DNA of 64,000 bases from Venturia oleaginea. Lineage: Eukaryota > Ascomycota > Dothideomycetes > Venturiales > Venturiaceae. Each line of letters opens with the position of its first letter. Within the stretch, counting starts at the first letter, position 1. Both the position numbers and the translations under genes were made by a program. The notes beneath the pieces were generated by a model. It was given only the letters and a program-made list of their open reading frames with translations. It did no database searches and was not told the DNA's origin. The DNA is taken from the NCBI GenBank assembly GCA_013176395.1, contig JABMLP010000001.1, forward strand, positions 2,046,001-2,110,000, written 5' to 3'. This document shows positions 25,309 to 36,932 of the stretch, in pieces.

Positions 25309-27604
25309 GGCAATTCCTAGGGTTTTCCTACGATGGACAAGCGCCCCAAGAACGACCGTTCCTGTTCAATCTTGATAGGTCACAGTCTCGACCCGAAGAC
25401 TGTCTGAACTGGAACTCGGCTCTCTACAATTCGTTCACCCTTCGCCTTTTGCACTTCTACGTTGATGGGAAAATCGGTCAGCGCGTTGGAGGAAGTTTGG
25501 TTTTGATCCCTGCAACGATATCCCTACAGCCGTGGTTTGTGAATTGGTAACAACAAAGCTCGCGCTTGGTCGTGTGTTACAAGTTACGCAACCCACCGGA
25601 AGAAAATGGTTCACGAAATTATGGAGTTTGTTGTCTTTTGCATCCGCATGGCGAAACATTAATGATTATTTGGATTTGGGCTGCTATGCTAGCTACGTGT
25701 TCCCAGATTTGGTTGGTGCTACCCACGAATTTCTTATCCTGCAAAAGGAGTGCCCGCGGTACTTTATTGGGCGTCATGAAATTATTTATGATCAGATATG
25801 ACAATGAACTGTCCCTCTCGCGTCGATCCTGACAAGAAGCTCCAACGCCCTGGTTCTCAGAACATGTAGGCCTAAATTCAGATGTTGGGCGTCGAGGAGA
25901 CCAAGCCCCGCAGCCTCGTACCCAAGCATGTTTCACAGCTCACACATGCATTTATCTGTCCAATGCTCCACATTCGATTAAAGAACCATCTCTGAGGCGA
26001 TTTCCTTTCTTCCACTTTGAAGAATGAATCAAGACGTCAAGGTTGAGACGCATGAAGAACCTAGCTGGAATGAGGCAGCCTGCCAATGGGTCCCCTAGAT
26101 TAACGCAATTGGCTTCCAATTTGTCGAAAAAAAAGATGGTGTGCTCTCCATCTCGCGATCACTCGTTCCTCTACGTCGTGGTGTACTGCATTGCGCTCCT
26201 GATGAGCTAGATATCCCAGTACATGATCAAGGGGCGATTTGGGAGGATCGTAGAAAGCCCGTGCCAACGGAGATGTTGCGTTGTGATTCTGGAGTGAATA
26301 TTTAAGGTTTGGTGATCCTGGTGTCGATGATGTGGCCTCTTAATATCGGTGGAACGGTAACGGTGGCCCTCTTTAGCCGCTAAGACGAGATCTACCCGCT
26401 CGAGGACAGTGGAGCTAGACCGAGAATTCGATAGCGCGATCCACATGCGGCTATCGGGAGACCAAATCCGTTCCAGTTAAACTTGCGCAACATTCCAAAT
26501 CTTCCGTTCGACATAGGGGCCAAACGATGAATAGGAAAACTCTATATAGAGATGTAAACATGGCCTGCCAGGAGACGAAACAAACAGGCTCTGCATCGAG
26601 AGAAACATATCAAGAAACACAACCATGGGCTCTTCGGCTACAAGTGCGCATCACCTCCGAAATGCTGCACCACAGCAATGCTTCGACTCGCTTATTCCGT
26701 ACCGGCTGCTTGAGTCATGGAAGCAAACCGCAGCTTTGGGGGGTTGCTCTTTTGTCTTGGGGATTGGTGGACATGAAAGGTGATATTTGAAAGAATATGA
26801 TGAAGCTTCTTTGGAGCCCCATGGGGAATGTGGCAAAGCTGACTACAATGCGGAGGACGGCAGAGAATGAGGCAAGTTGAGCTTTGAGAGACGATTGAAA
26901 ATGGCCATGTTGTCGACTCGGCAAGAAACATAGCTCCATCATCAAGTCGCAAGCTAGGACGTTTTGATCAACCAACCCGAACCGGCCAGTGGACGGGCTG
27001 TAGTCTGTCTGCATCATCAGCAAGGAGCGCAGATTGGTCAGTGCAAAAGCTGTCCAAAAGATCAGGGTTGAGTACATCCAGATCAGTGTTTCCAACCCGC
27101 TCGTCTCGTCCCCAGGCGCAGATCCAATGGAGCTTTTCTTTCTATCTATCAAACATCTCCTTGCTCTTTCGACATTTCCTACACCGAGAAAACTGAACCC
27201 AAGTCCGAGGGCAGTTTCGTCTCGAATGACGGCTCCGACGATAGAATGAACAATGCCGAGTTCTAATAGTGAAGGGAAGCTTCTCGCAGTGCTGAGATGA
27301 TAACATTATACCTAAGCGCTTCGAATTGCATAGGGTATCGAGTGCGTACGCTGCAGAATCCTCTGTTGAGCGACTCCTCAGTTTCCATCCCTTGCATACT
27401 GGCAGTTATGGGAATGAATCCTGTTCACGCACGTGGCGGACCGACCTGCCGCTTGGTGATATGCAGTTTGCAGTGCGACATAAGCCGGAGGCTCGTATCT
27501 TTGAGACATTGGGGAATGAATAACCTCAATGCAGCTATACTCGAGCGTCTGCACACCATCAGCGAAACATCCCTGTGAAATAAAAATCGTTCAGCAAATG
27601 ATTG
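25309..27604. other. Intergenic; possible membrane-protein relic on minus strand
   Basis: Mostly anonymous. On the minus strand, about 27290 to 26715, one frame reads IVHSIVGAVIRDETALGLGF and then LIWMYSTLIFWTAFALTN and VLRIVVSFATF, three hydrophobic helices that look like part of a multi-pass fungal membrane protein. I cannot complete it at either end: upstream frames are interrupted and the C-terminus is not family-like. It is either a gene with unseen introns or a relic. Nothing else recognised. Confidence 0.25.
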
Positions 27605-27609
27605 CATAC

Positions 27610-27817
27610 TCTTGAATGATACACAGTGAAAAGATGAGGAGGATTAAGGATTGCATGAGGTTCATAATGAACCGGTGACCGAGCGATAGTTATACAGATG
27701 TGATTGCTTTGAAATCAAAAGACGGGTACATGATTCCGACGGCTGTATGCCACCGATATCCACTTCGCGGCTAACTGAAATTGTGGTATCATCCAACAGC
27801 GGCTGTATCATCTAACA
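27610..27817 (-). repeat. Copia-2 3' LTR
   Basis: 208 bp; on the minus strand it starts TGTTAGATGATAC and ends CATTCAAGA. Identical to the LTR at 32106-32313. Confidence 0.95.
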
Positions 27818-27871
27818 CACCCTCTCAGGGCTAGCCTCAGGCCTGACATGACATAGACAGGTGGTGATACT

Positions 27872-29229
27872 TCAGTCCTTGGTGTTGAGGTTTGGTGAAG
27901 CCTGATTGGCTGGTTTTGGTGTGGTCGTTGGAGGTGATTTTGCCAATACCTTGATGACGTGCTCGACGTCAACCATATTGAGTTGAGATAAGAAGTTTTG
28001 ATGTTGTTGAGGGCTCAGGATTTTCGTCATTCCATCAGCGATCATCATAGCAGTGGATATCCAGATAACAATAATGAGAGAGGCTTGAACCTGTTGGCGG
28101 AGCCACATTTGGTGGATGTCGACGTGACGTAACCGAGTGACTAGTTTTGGAGATTCATGGTTCATTAGTTTGACTGTCTGCTGGTTGTCGCAGTGGATGA
28201 TTGTAGGCTCTTGAGGGTTAAATCTGATAGCTTCAAAGAAGCGGTTCCACCACATCATTTCGCGTGAAGCTCCAGAAAGAGCGAGGAGTTCAGCTTCAGT
28301 GGTAGAAGTTGATACTGTTTTTTGTTTGGTGGCTCTCCAGTCAATAAGCCCACCGTAAAGGCTGAACGTGAAGCCTTCACTGCTGCGGCGGGTGGCGATA
28401 TCATCGGCGAAAGATGCATCAGAATGACATGAAAAGACGTTCTCAGTTTTGAGGCCATTGAACTGAATTGAGAGGTACCGAGAGTGATATAGATAGATGA
28501 TGACTTGGTCTGCGGCGTCAGAGCACTGCTGGCTGGGGTTTTGCAGATGTTCTGAAAGGAGAGAGACTGATTTGGCGATGTCGGGTCTTGTGATTGTGGC
28601 TGCGAAGTTGATAGATCCAACCTTCTGTTGATAGGCAAAGATGAACTGCGGAGAGGCCTTATCAAGACGTGGTGTAAGAGGAACATTTAGCATCGGTGAA
28701 GAGACGGCTTTTCGTGATGTTAGATTGAAGCGATTGGTAATCTTTTCGATGTATGCATCCTGCAAGAGACTGATGGTTTTGGCCTCAAAGTTGCGTAGAA
28801 TGCGGATACCAAGGAAGTACTCAGGGAGGCCTATCTGTTTGATAGCATACCGAGATCTGAGTTTGGCTTCGAATTCAGTAACGAGGTGACGAGATCTTGG
28901 ATGACAAGCGACAATAATGTCATCCACAAAGAAGAATACCAGCAAGTCTTGTTTCTCAAAGAGACATGGAATTCCTGGCATAGGAGTAAGGCCAAAAGAT
29001 TCGAGGGTTTCGCTGAAGTTACGTTGCCAAAGAAGAGGTGATTGGCGAAGTCCGTATAATGCACGGAGGAGTAACAAGACACCATTGCCTGGGAAGCCGT
29101 CAGGATACCTGACGTACACAGTCTCGTTAACGTTGGCATTGATGTATGCATTGACAATATCGTATTGCCACATGTCGAGTCCGAAAGCAGCAATACTTCG
29201 GAAGGTTTGTAGAACTTGGTGGAGTCAAA
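27872..29229 (-). pseudogene. Copia-2 reverse transcriptase (C-terminal part) and RNase H
   Basis: An open frame reads TFRSIAAFGLDMWQYDIVNA, LYGLRQSPLLWQ, FFFVDDIIVA (VDD polymerase motif), EYFLGIRI, and RNase H motifs CHSDASFADD, STSTTEAELLAL and HCDNQQTVKLM, ending in a Pro-rich tail. The fingers and first palm strands of RT, including the first catalytic Asp region upstream of QYD, are partly lost. The frame differs from the integrase frame and the two overlap at 28831-29173; the junction of the deletion is near 29215. The polypeptide could not be an active RT, although everything after the junction is open. Confidence 0.85.
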
Positions 29230-30240
29230 GGTAACATCTCGGCTTCTGACCACTCTCTTTTGAGAAGGAACCCAGATTCTGAAGATGTTTGATGAATCGT
29301 AGCCGACAAGGTAACCAATATGGGTGCGAGGTTCCATTTTGTCGAGTTTAGCGAGGCGATACCGTAGAGGATAGGCTCTGCAGCCAAAGATTTCAAGATG
29401 TGCAAGATTTGGTTTACGGCCAGTGATGCATTCGTAGGGCGTTTTCCATCCAAGGCGCCGAGTTGGCCAAAGATTGAACAGATATGCTGCACATTTAACG
29501 GCATCGGACCAGAGATTGTGTGGGAGTTTTGCGTGTATTATCATTGAACGAGCGATACGGCAGAGAAAATGTCCTGCTTTCTCAGCCCCTCCATTTTGGG
29601 CTTGAGTGTGTGCTGCAGAGGATTCTCTTTTGATGCCGTGTTGAGCAAGGAATGAATTGAGGCGTTGAGATCTGAAATCATCAGTTTGAAGGAATCGGAT
29701 CTTGTAACCCATTGACTCAATGAGCATTACAAACTCGATGATTGCGTCAACAGATTGGTGCTCTTCCCAGTGATTGGTGACTATATGGTAGCCAAACGTA
29801 TCACATACCAGATGAGTTGAGTAGCGATTGTGGTCAATAGAGATTCCATGATGGACCATATCTACTGACACCCTCTCAAATGGGAGTCCAACAGCAACAT
29901 CAGTATGCCCAAAACGTCTTGAGACCTTTCTTTGACCCTTGGCTAAGGAGCAGGACTCACATTCGGCATGATGTGGCTTGTGGTTGTTGGTTGCGATGTG
30001 TACACCTGTGGTATTTGCTTGTAGTTTTGTCAACGCCGCAGGAGAAACGTGACCAAGCATCTCATGCCATTCAAGAGCTGTTGCTTTCTTTGGCGGTCGA
30101 GATTGTGTTGTTTGTGAGGCTAGAGCTGCAGCAGCAACACCTTTGAAGCCAGTAGTGAGAGCAGTTGTCTCGAAATCGGCTGGAGTGTCATTGGGATAAC
30201 ATGTCGGTAACGCAGTATCAGGTGATGTGATGGCGGATAG
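29215..30240 (-). CDS. Copia-2 integrase region
   Basis: In the same frame as gag-protease, after one TGA. It carries the zinc-binding HHCC domain (H-x4-H in HEMLGH, then C-x2-C in CESCS), the catalytic residues of the DDE core (SVDMVHHG, LQTDDF and NGGAEKAGH) and the C-terminal GKKPN...IFGCRAYPLR segment. The second motif has TDDF where relatives usually have a D-N/D-G-x-E context, still with Asp present. The frame runs on into out-of-frame RT sequence after TFDSTKFYK, so the natural fusion with RT is lost. Confidence 0.85.
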
Positions 30241-31911
30241 TCAGCTTGAGGATTCCCTGGCGATGACCCACATTGGGCCTTCTCTCTGAAAGATAATGAG
30301 TGGTTTGTCGTTCTTGGTGATGCGATTGAGGCGAAGATTGACATCAAAACCTTTGTCAATCAAGATAGAGAGAGAGATAAGATTTGTGCTGAAGCCTGGA
30401 GCATAGATAACCCCAGATAGCACCAGGAAGCTGGGACCATTTGGCGTAGTAACCGGCAGTTTGACAGTGCCCTTAGATACAACGTGAGAAAGACCAGTGC
30501 CGGAGGTGATAGTCGATCCTATTGGCATGGTGGATTCGGTCGTGTAATACTGAAGGCTGTTGGTGACGTGATGAGAGGAAGCTGAATCAAGATACCAGAT
30601 ATTGGAATGGATGGTGATTTGAGACGAGAATGCGGCGGCAATAGGGTTACCCAGGGCTTCTACCACTGAAGAGTAGTATGCATTGATATGAACTGGCTCA
30701 ACATCAGCAACTTCTTCAGTGGGAGGGATGTGGATAGACGTAGCGTTTGCCATGATATGCTCTGGTGCCGCAGTCGATGGTAATGAGGCATCGTTTTTGA
30801 GTCTCTTAACTGCTTTCTCATTCACTGTCTTGATGATGCCTACCAACTTCTTGTTCTTTTTGATGGCTCCATCAATCTTACTTTTCTTTGCCGGATTTTC
30901 AACCCAGTAGGGAGGGCGAATACATTCCACAATGTGGTTACAGTCACTCCAAAAGTGGACTTCTCCGCAGAGACATTCCTTTGGTGTGCGAGGAACCCGT
31001 GGGCCGGTAGAAGAGGCTTTAGTGTCAGAAGGTTCATCTTGGAAGGTAGCAAATGAAGCTAGAGGTGAATTTTGACCATGTGTGCGATGCTCAACGACTC
31101 TGAGACGTCGTGTATTGCGGAATCGGGCGACTACTTTGTCAATTGGAGGGAGGTCTAGGCCGTCGGAGAGGAGGTTGTTCATGAAGGCTTCTTGAAGGTC
31201 AGCCCAGTGGCTATCATACCGGCGAACTGCTGTGATGAAGTCAAAGATAGGCTGTTCATCTTCAACCTGACCAAGATTTAGTTTGACCGCTTGACCATGG
31301 GTGAACACCCATTTGTTAATCCAAGTATCGACGTCGCTGCCTTTGGGACCAATGGAGTTAAGGTACTGATATTCGCGGCGAACCTCAATTTTGAGGGCGC
31401 GATCAGTAGGGCAAACATGCTCCTTCAAAGATGCCATGATCTCCTGAACTGTGTTGCAATCAGTAAGATGTCCTGCGTATGCAGCGGAGACGTTGGCGTA
31501 GATTTTGTTTTTCAGCTCCTTCATTGCCTTAACTTTCAAGTCGTGCTCAACTTTTTCAATCCTGAAAACACCCAATTCGTACTCAAATTCCCACCGTTTT
31601 GCCGCGTTGTCAGGAATGCCAATTGTTGCTGGCGTAAGGCCAACGTCGACGGGTAGTGGGGCCCTTCGGAGGTACAACAGAGGTTGCTCTGTATAGGCTT
31701 GAGCAGGGGGAGGGTTCTGGGCTTGCTGAGATGGAGTAAGAGCAATAGGTTTGGGCTCAAAATCTGGATCAATGTATTCCCAAAGATTGTCGGTAATTGC
31801 TATTTGACGAATCCAATCGCGGAAGGCGTTCCACTTTGTAGGGTCCGAAAGGAAGATTTCAAGGGAGTCTCCCTTGAGCTTTGACGATGCTAATGCAGCT
31901 GACATCGTCAT
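30241..31911 (-). CDS. Copia-2 gag-protease
   Basis: 556 residues from MTMSAALASSKLKGDSLEIF. Gag (retrotran_gag/UBN2-like) binds the element RNA and forms the particle; the protease matures it. Seen: the gag core with WEFELGV-like segment, a basic Lys-rich part near VENPAKKSKIDGAIKKNKK, and the protease active site WYLDSASSHHVT. No canonical CCHC knuckle is evident (CLCGEVHFWSDC is a possible variant). An open extension upstream in the leader lacks gag similarity, so the ATG at 31911 is preferred. The frame ends with TGA at 30241-30243 directly followed by CTA; beyond it the frame continues into the integrase. Confidence 0.88.
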   Translation of the reverse strand: MTMSAALASSKLKGDSLEIFLSDPTKWNAFRDWIRQIAITDNLWEYIDPDFEPKPIALTPSQQAQNPPPAQAYTEQPLLYLRRAPLPVDVGLTPATIGIPDNAAKRWEFEYELGVFRIEKVEHDLKVKAMKELKNKIYANVSAAYAGHLTDCNTVQEIMASLKEHVCPTDRALKIEVRREYQYLNSIGPKGSDVDTWINKWVFTHGQAVKLNLGQVEDEQPIFDFITAVRRYDSHWADLQEAFMNNLLSDGLDLPPIDKVVARFRNTRRLRVVEHRTHGQNSPLASFATFQDEPSDTKASSTGPRVPRTPKECLCGEVHFWSDCNHIVECIRPPYWVENPAKKSKIDGAIKKNKKLVGIIKTVNEKAVKRLKNDASLPSTAAPEHIMANATSIHIPPTEEVADVEPVHINAYYSSVVEALGNPIAAAFSSQITIHSNIWYLDSASSHHVTNSLQYYTTESTMPIGSTITSGTGLSHVVSKGTVKLPVTTPNGPSFLVLSGVIYAPGFSTNLISLSILIDKGFDVNLRLNRITKNDKPLIIFQREGPMWVIARESSS

Positions 31912-32094
31912 GGTGGTGGGTGGGGATCTTTTCGTATATTCCGAGAGGATGTTGGATCGATGGCAGAATCGTTGTAAACACTGAAAGATGGGCTTAATGG
32001 GACTAGTGTGTATGGGGTTTGATAGAGGGGGTTGTATCAATACACGGCGGTGAAACCAGAAAGGGTAAGGTGTGTTTACGAGGGTAGGCAAGCC

Positions 32095-32105
32095 GGGCTC
32101 ATAAC
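32095..32105 (-). promoter_or_regulatory. Copia-2 primer-binding site (half-tRNA iMet)
   Basis: GTTATGAGCCC on the minus strand immediately after the 5' LTR, the same 11 bases as in Copia-1 and Copia-3, complementary to the anticodon region of initiator tRNA. Confidence 0.85.
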
Positions 32106-32313
32106 TCTTGAATGATACACAGTGAAAAGATGAGGAGGATTAAGGATTGCATGAGGTTCATAATGAACCGGTGACCGAGCGATAGTTATACAGATGTGAT
32201 TGCTTTGAAATCAAAAGACGGGTACATGATTCCGACGGCTGTATGCCACCGATATCCACTTCGCGGCTAACTGAAATTGTGGTATCATCCAACAGCGGCT
32301 GTATCATCTAACA
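32106..32313 (-). repeat. Copia-2 5' LTR
   Basis: 208 bp, identical to the LTR at 27610-27817; followed on the plus strand by the target duplication CATAC (32314-32318). Confidence 0.95.
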
Positions 32314-32318
32314 CATAC

Positions 32319-32820
32319 ACATCCCAAGAATAGCCGCAGAACATGCAGCCTGTTCATCTCCTGATACATTGTCAACGAATGAATACGGCCTGATGCAAGA
32401 CATGGCGTACACCGTTCGGCCGGTGGGTTCGTATAATCTTAGGATGCCTGGCATCCTAAATGCCTCTCTACCAATATCTTCCTTTAGAAAACTTCAATTT
32501 CAGCGTATTCACGATGTCTCCTCCATTGCGACCAGGAAGTCAAGGTCTGCGTGTCGTATCAAGGTCAACGAGCGGGCCCAACGCCAGTATTTCAGAGGCC
32601 GCTCTCATGACGAGAAGACAAGCTCAGAAGAAATACTCCCAGGTGCTGGGACCCCACCAAAACATCTTCAAGGACAACTCAGCAACACTCTTTTGAGGAC
32701 AAAGGTTTCTTTACGCCTCTAAAACCAACTCCTTCGACACTACAGTATCACTTTCATCTTATCTCGCTGCTGTTACCTGGTGTTCGCAGCTCACTCTCCA
32801 AAATCTTACCTAGCTCCATT
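32319..32820. promoter_or_regulatory. Upstream region of C2H2 paralogue 2
   Basis: About 500 bp between the Copia-2 target site and the C2H2 start. CT-rich leader at 32750-32815. Copia-2 thus inserted within roughly 0.5 kb of the start codon and points away from the gene; an effect on its expression is possible but not shown. Confidence 0.35.
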
Positions 32821-33941
32821 ATGAACCCCCAAAGCCTTCGTTGCTCCACTTGCGGTAGGACTTCCAACAACAGCCGGTGCCCCTGTAGCGTGAGTGTACT
32901 GTCCAGGAGAGACGAGGCTATGTCGCTATCCGGCTACTTACAGGTGTATAGACTACTAGCCATCCATGGCGACAGGGCAGTCCTGCTTACGACATCCACC
33001 CTGATCTTCGCAACTATGGAGCTGGCTCACACACTCCATCGATACATCTGAATGTTACTGCTCCGTCCTATCCTGCCTGGAATCAGAGTCAGCAAACATT
33101 AGAACAACATCATACCCCCTTTCTACTTGGCCCCCCGGAATACCAATACTCGAATGATCACTGGAACACAACGAGCACAGGCGTGAACAGCCAATATCCA
33201 GAAGAAAATTCCTGGTATCTGGATCTTCACACTCCCATCTACAATACACATCAGGCGGAGGGCTTGATACGTGATTCTCACCGGGACTATGGTCACATGG
33301 AAGAATACCTTTCAGGCCTGGAGGGGCTTGAAAATACGGCCAACTTGGCGAATGAAACCAACAGTCTGCATGGACAAGCATATACTACTGAAGAAGGCGA
33401 CGAGTCATTGCTGGACAATATCAGTTCAGCCCAAACATCATCACACTTCCTGACTGTATTGCCATTTCGTCAAGGCAACGTAAGTGGCACATACACAGGG
33501 TTCAGCGGGACTCAAGGTAGCCGGACGAGCACGTCTGCAGGACCACTATCCAGTATTGCCTCTGATGCGGGCGAGGAAACGACTGAGCCGAGCCATTGTT
33601 GCGGAATATGCACCAAAACATACAAGCTCGAGGGCAGTCTAAGGTATGTGTGATGCTCGGTAACACACCGAAAGTAACCTTCGCTGACCATCCCATTTAG
33701 AAAGCATGAAGCTAAAGAACACGATTTACCTTCAACTTCCGAAGATCTTCGTCGAAATGCTTGTGGCAGCTGCGACATGGGTTTCCCCTGGCCGAAAGAT
33801 CTTGAACGACATGAGCGTACTCATGACCAGAATGCCACAAGAGACCATAAATGCACCGTCCCTGGTTGCAAGTATCAGCTCGAAGGGTTTTATCGCCGCG
33901 ATCATCTCCTTCGACACCTCCGCCATCACGTTCCCCTCTAA
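32821..33941 (+). CDS. C2H2 zinc-finger protein, paralogue 2
   Basis: Predicted join(32821..32889, 32952..33643, 33701..33941), 333 residues with consistent phases. Starts MNPQSLRCSTCGRTSNNSR, a short Cys-rich N-terminus; the middle is Gln/Asn/Ser-rich and likely disordered. The end has three zinc-binding units: CGICTKTYKLEGSLRKHEAKEH (cut by the last intron), CGSCDMGFPWPKDLERHERTH-like, and CTVPGCKYQ...HLLRHLRHH of the C-x4-C type. The last exon is exactly 241 bp, as in paralogue 1, and its intron sits at the same place in finger 1, so the genes share an origin. It lacks the larger folded N-terminal domain of paralogue 1. Probably a nuclear DNA-binding regulator; target unknown. Confidence 0.75.
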
Positions 33942-35572
33942 GTGGTAGTTCGGTATTGCTCCAAGCGACGCTAGATGTCGACATCTCCGAGTTACAATCT
34001 GGCGGTATGTTTGATTACATTCATATTCTGCAATGACGACCGACAAGGTCATGCTTCACTTTTGTTGTTCAACCTATATGACAAATGTGGTTTAGAACAG
34101 ATGGACGCTGGATCTGCCCACCTTCGGCCAGTGGCCGGCCTCAGCCTCGGCCGTCCCGCTCCTTTGTTTCTATCCCACATGTCTTAGTTCTTATTTTGTG
34201 ATATCTCTTATGTCTTTTGAAAAGGTTCTTTTTTAAGAAAAAATTAGCCAACGAAGAAATGAATACAGGAAAATTTTAAAAATATGATGACTGGGACTTA
34301 ATTCGTATTAGCGGTTTGGCGTTCTTTTTATATACGTTGGGTTCCGGATGCAGGACCCTTTTCTTTGCTCCATTTATATATTTGCTGGTGAGGCATCATA
34401 AAAGGCATTGTGATTTGGGCATAGGACGAAAACTCGATACCCTTGAACTTTAGTGGCGCTTCGAAGTACGAGAATTTGATGATGAGATGAAGGATTGGTT
34501 TGGTACACCATTCTTCTGTCAACTTGGTGCTTTATTTGGCATTCCGATGTACGCAAACATTGTTTCGCGGTACTTCAAACAAGTAGGCTTCACCGAGATG
34601 GGTTTGATACATCTAAGATCGGGGAACACTTATGGTCGGTTCTTTGATAGTAAGCGCGCCAAATGGTAAAGGGAATTGAATCGTTTATCTGGTATAAGGG
34701 TTGCAACTTTCGTTCCAAGATAGATATATGGGTAATTCTCGTTTGAAAATATTATCCATTTCCCTTTTTACTTTCGCCACCGGATTGTGTAGTTTTTCAT
34801 TGTTTCTGACCACTCTCGAACTTTTTAAACGCGATCACCCATGCGCCGTCTGAGCCACGTTGGTATCCTTGATTAACGGCATCCTATGTATGGAGTTTAC
34901 TGCCTAGCTACTGGGCTAGCCCAAAAAAATCCCTGCATATTCTTGAACATTGCCAACGCTTCCCACCTCTTGGAGAATCAAGCACAGAACAACCATGGAG
35001 TCCCACCTATTCATACGGTCAGGGAGAAAAGTAGTTCAAGGTCTAGAATTCACACGAGACTAGATAGGTCCAGATACCCCTCTACCTACACTATTGCGCT
35101 ACTGTTCAGACTCTGGTTGAGAATATCAACAATGCCGGCCAGGCTGAAGAATTCGCCTGGTACTCTCGCGAGTATGTTAAACCGGTAGAAGGGATAATTC
35201 ACCTCTTGAAAGGCAGGAGAACAAAGTCAATGCGGGAATGGGATCATACGGCATGGTACTAAAGCTGATGCCGAATTTATCGAGGACAATATCAACTCTA
35301 CCCAAATAATAACACAGTTCTTACGTCTCTTTTGGAAAAGAAATCCATACAGCAGAGTCAAATATGCCCAATATAGCCAGGCTAGCAGATCTCCAGGCCC
35401 ACCTTCCAGCATTGCTGACAAATCACACGAGGCTGATCATTCACAGTTGCTGCGTGCAGCTACCCCGATCAAGCTGCCCAATGTAGCACTGTTGAAAAGC
35501 TATTAAGCGTCCCATTCCCATCACTCTGTAATAGGGCTTACTCCATTCTGCTTGATTATCCCTTTTCTAACA
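33942..35572. other. No gene established
   Basis: 1.6 kb with several short frames. From about 35086 a frame reads TVQTLVENINNAGQAEEFAW and continues to a stop at about 35260, and another possible spliced product runs to 35505 (NVALLKSY); I could not decide between them or recognise either. A minus-strand frame at 34328-34556 is also unidentified. Region 34200-34330 is AT-rich. Confidence 0.3.
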
Positions 35573-36483
35573 ATGGCGCAGCAATTTCGCAAATATCTTC
35601 CCAATGAGATCGATGACCAAAGCCTATCGTATTACTATGATTTACATGATTCTACCCAGGGTTCTTACTACAGTCTAAAGTCAACAGTAGCCCAAAATGA
35701 CACTACTCTTCGACTTCTTCCACAATCATTCTGGGCTACTCAACGGTGAGCAGATTCATATATTCTCGAAGACTAGAGCTAAATCGGTTGTCAGAACTGG
35801 AGGAGCGCAACAAACATCTCAGGCACAACGACATACACAGGCATGTTCTCAAGCCATTACTGTTGTACAGTCGACACCGATCACCTACACGTCTACAACC
35901 GTCTCGTCTACCCAGGTTACTTACACCTCCACCTTGGGCGCAGCTGGATTCGGGTCATCCGGCAATACTCCAGGTAAGAATGCGTTGACGATCGCTTCCC
36001 CAAGCGCGAGCACATCAGCCAGTACCAGCCATATCGTCGCTCTCGCAGAAGCAAATCGGGAACGTTTCGACAGCAATACTTCCACGTTCTCGACGATGCG
36101 TTGTAACCATTCATACCACTGGCGCATGGCCGAACTCGGTCTACAGCGACAACCATGTCACTATCTTTCCTATTTTGAATGAGGGTGGAGCGGTTCAGGT
36201 TGACATGAGGACTGAAGATGGGGATAGAAGAGGCCAGCTTGTATGGAAGTTAATATATTATCAGCAGTCGGCTTCAGAGATCAAGCATTTTGATTACCAC
36301 CTTGGTGCACCAGTGCAAGTTCAGGCTTTGTATCGGGCTATCCGAAATGACTGGAAACTTCACCAGTATCTCTTCTCAGCTGGTGGTTCTGGATGTCATT
36401 ATTGTAAGTATGTACAGCCTATTGATTTAAGATTGCTTGCTAAATTGATAAAGCTACACACTCCCCCGAAATACGGAAAATGA
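35573..36483 (+). CDS. DUF7770-like fungal protein (predicted)
   Basis: Predicted join(35573..35745, 35871..35973, 36049..36483), 236 residues. The third exon encodes VVTIHTTGAWPNSVYSDNHV followed by TIFPILNEGGAVQVDMRT, then LVWKLIYYQ and GGSGCHYC; this order (D-N-H-x-x-I, G-x-V-x-x-D/N-M, ending G-G-S-G-C-x-Y) resembles the fungal domain of unknown function DUF7770 as I remember it. Exon phases agree with the first two exons, giving MAQQFRKYLPNEIDDQSLSY at the start. Caveat: the same DNA at 35871-35980 in another frame is Ser/Thr-rich (TYTSTTVSSTQVTYTSTLG), so exon 2 could be wrong, and a further intron at the GTAAGT near 36401 is possible. Function unknown. Confidence 0.45.
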
Positions 36484-36932
36484 TACGAGCAGATTCTTCT
36501 TGCATCCTGATGTACCAGTCACTGCTTGGAAGGTCTTCGGGAAGTAGTATTCCACTACTGGCGTCGAGAGAGCAAACAGCCCTATTCTCGAAGGGGATTT
36601 CTAGACCGACGAGGAGTGGTGGAACGATTGATTTGCGGAAGAGGAGGAGGAGGAGGAGGAGGAAGACGACGAAGAAGATGAGTAAGAATATACGTCGGAA
36701 GGACGTATATTCACCCTAATCCCCGATGAAAGCTCGTCCCTTTCTGTCTTCCTTTTGTCTGAGTCTCTTGACTAAGCTCGTCGCTGCTTCACTTTTTATT
36801 TTGGGCATTTGGTTTTAGGTTTCCTCGATTTTCTTGGTAAAAGCTCCAACCCGGGCGGTCGTTGAGGCTTATATTTTTGTGTTCGGCTAGTCGGATTAAG
36901 GACCACGCTCCTGAAAAGTAGGAATATACTTA
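36484..36932. other. Intergenic with (GAG)n purine run
   Basis: Between the DUF7770-like gene and the APH-type gene, tail to tail. Holds an imperfect GAG/GAA run at about 36638-36690. No gene recognised. Confidence 0.5.

Larger units (their letters stand above)
27610..32313 (-). mobile_element. Copia-2: recent, internally deleted LTR retrotransposon
   Basis: 4704 bp on the minus strand, bounded by LTRs of 208 bp that are identical base for base, and by the target duplication CATAC (27605-27609 and 32314-32318). The primer site (32095-32105) abuts the 5' LTR and a purine tract (CTGAGAGGG on the minus strand, about 27817-27830) precedes the 3' LTR. Gag, protease and integrase are well preserved, but the RT N-terminal part and the linker before it are deleted and the frame changes there. 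Identical LTRs imply very recent integration, so a deleted RNA was probably mobilised by proteins supplied elsewhere. Confidence 0.95.
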
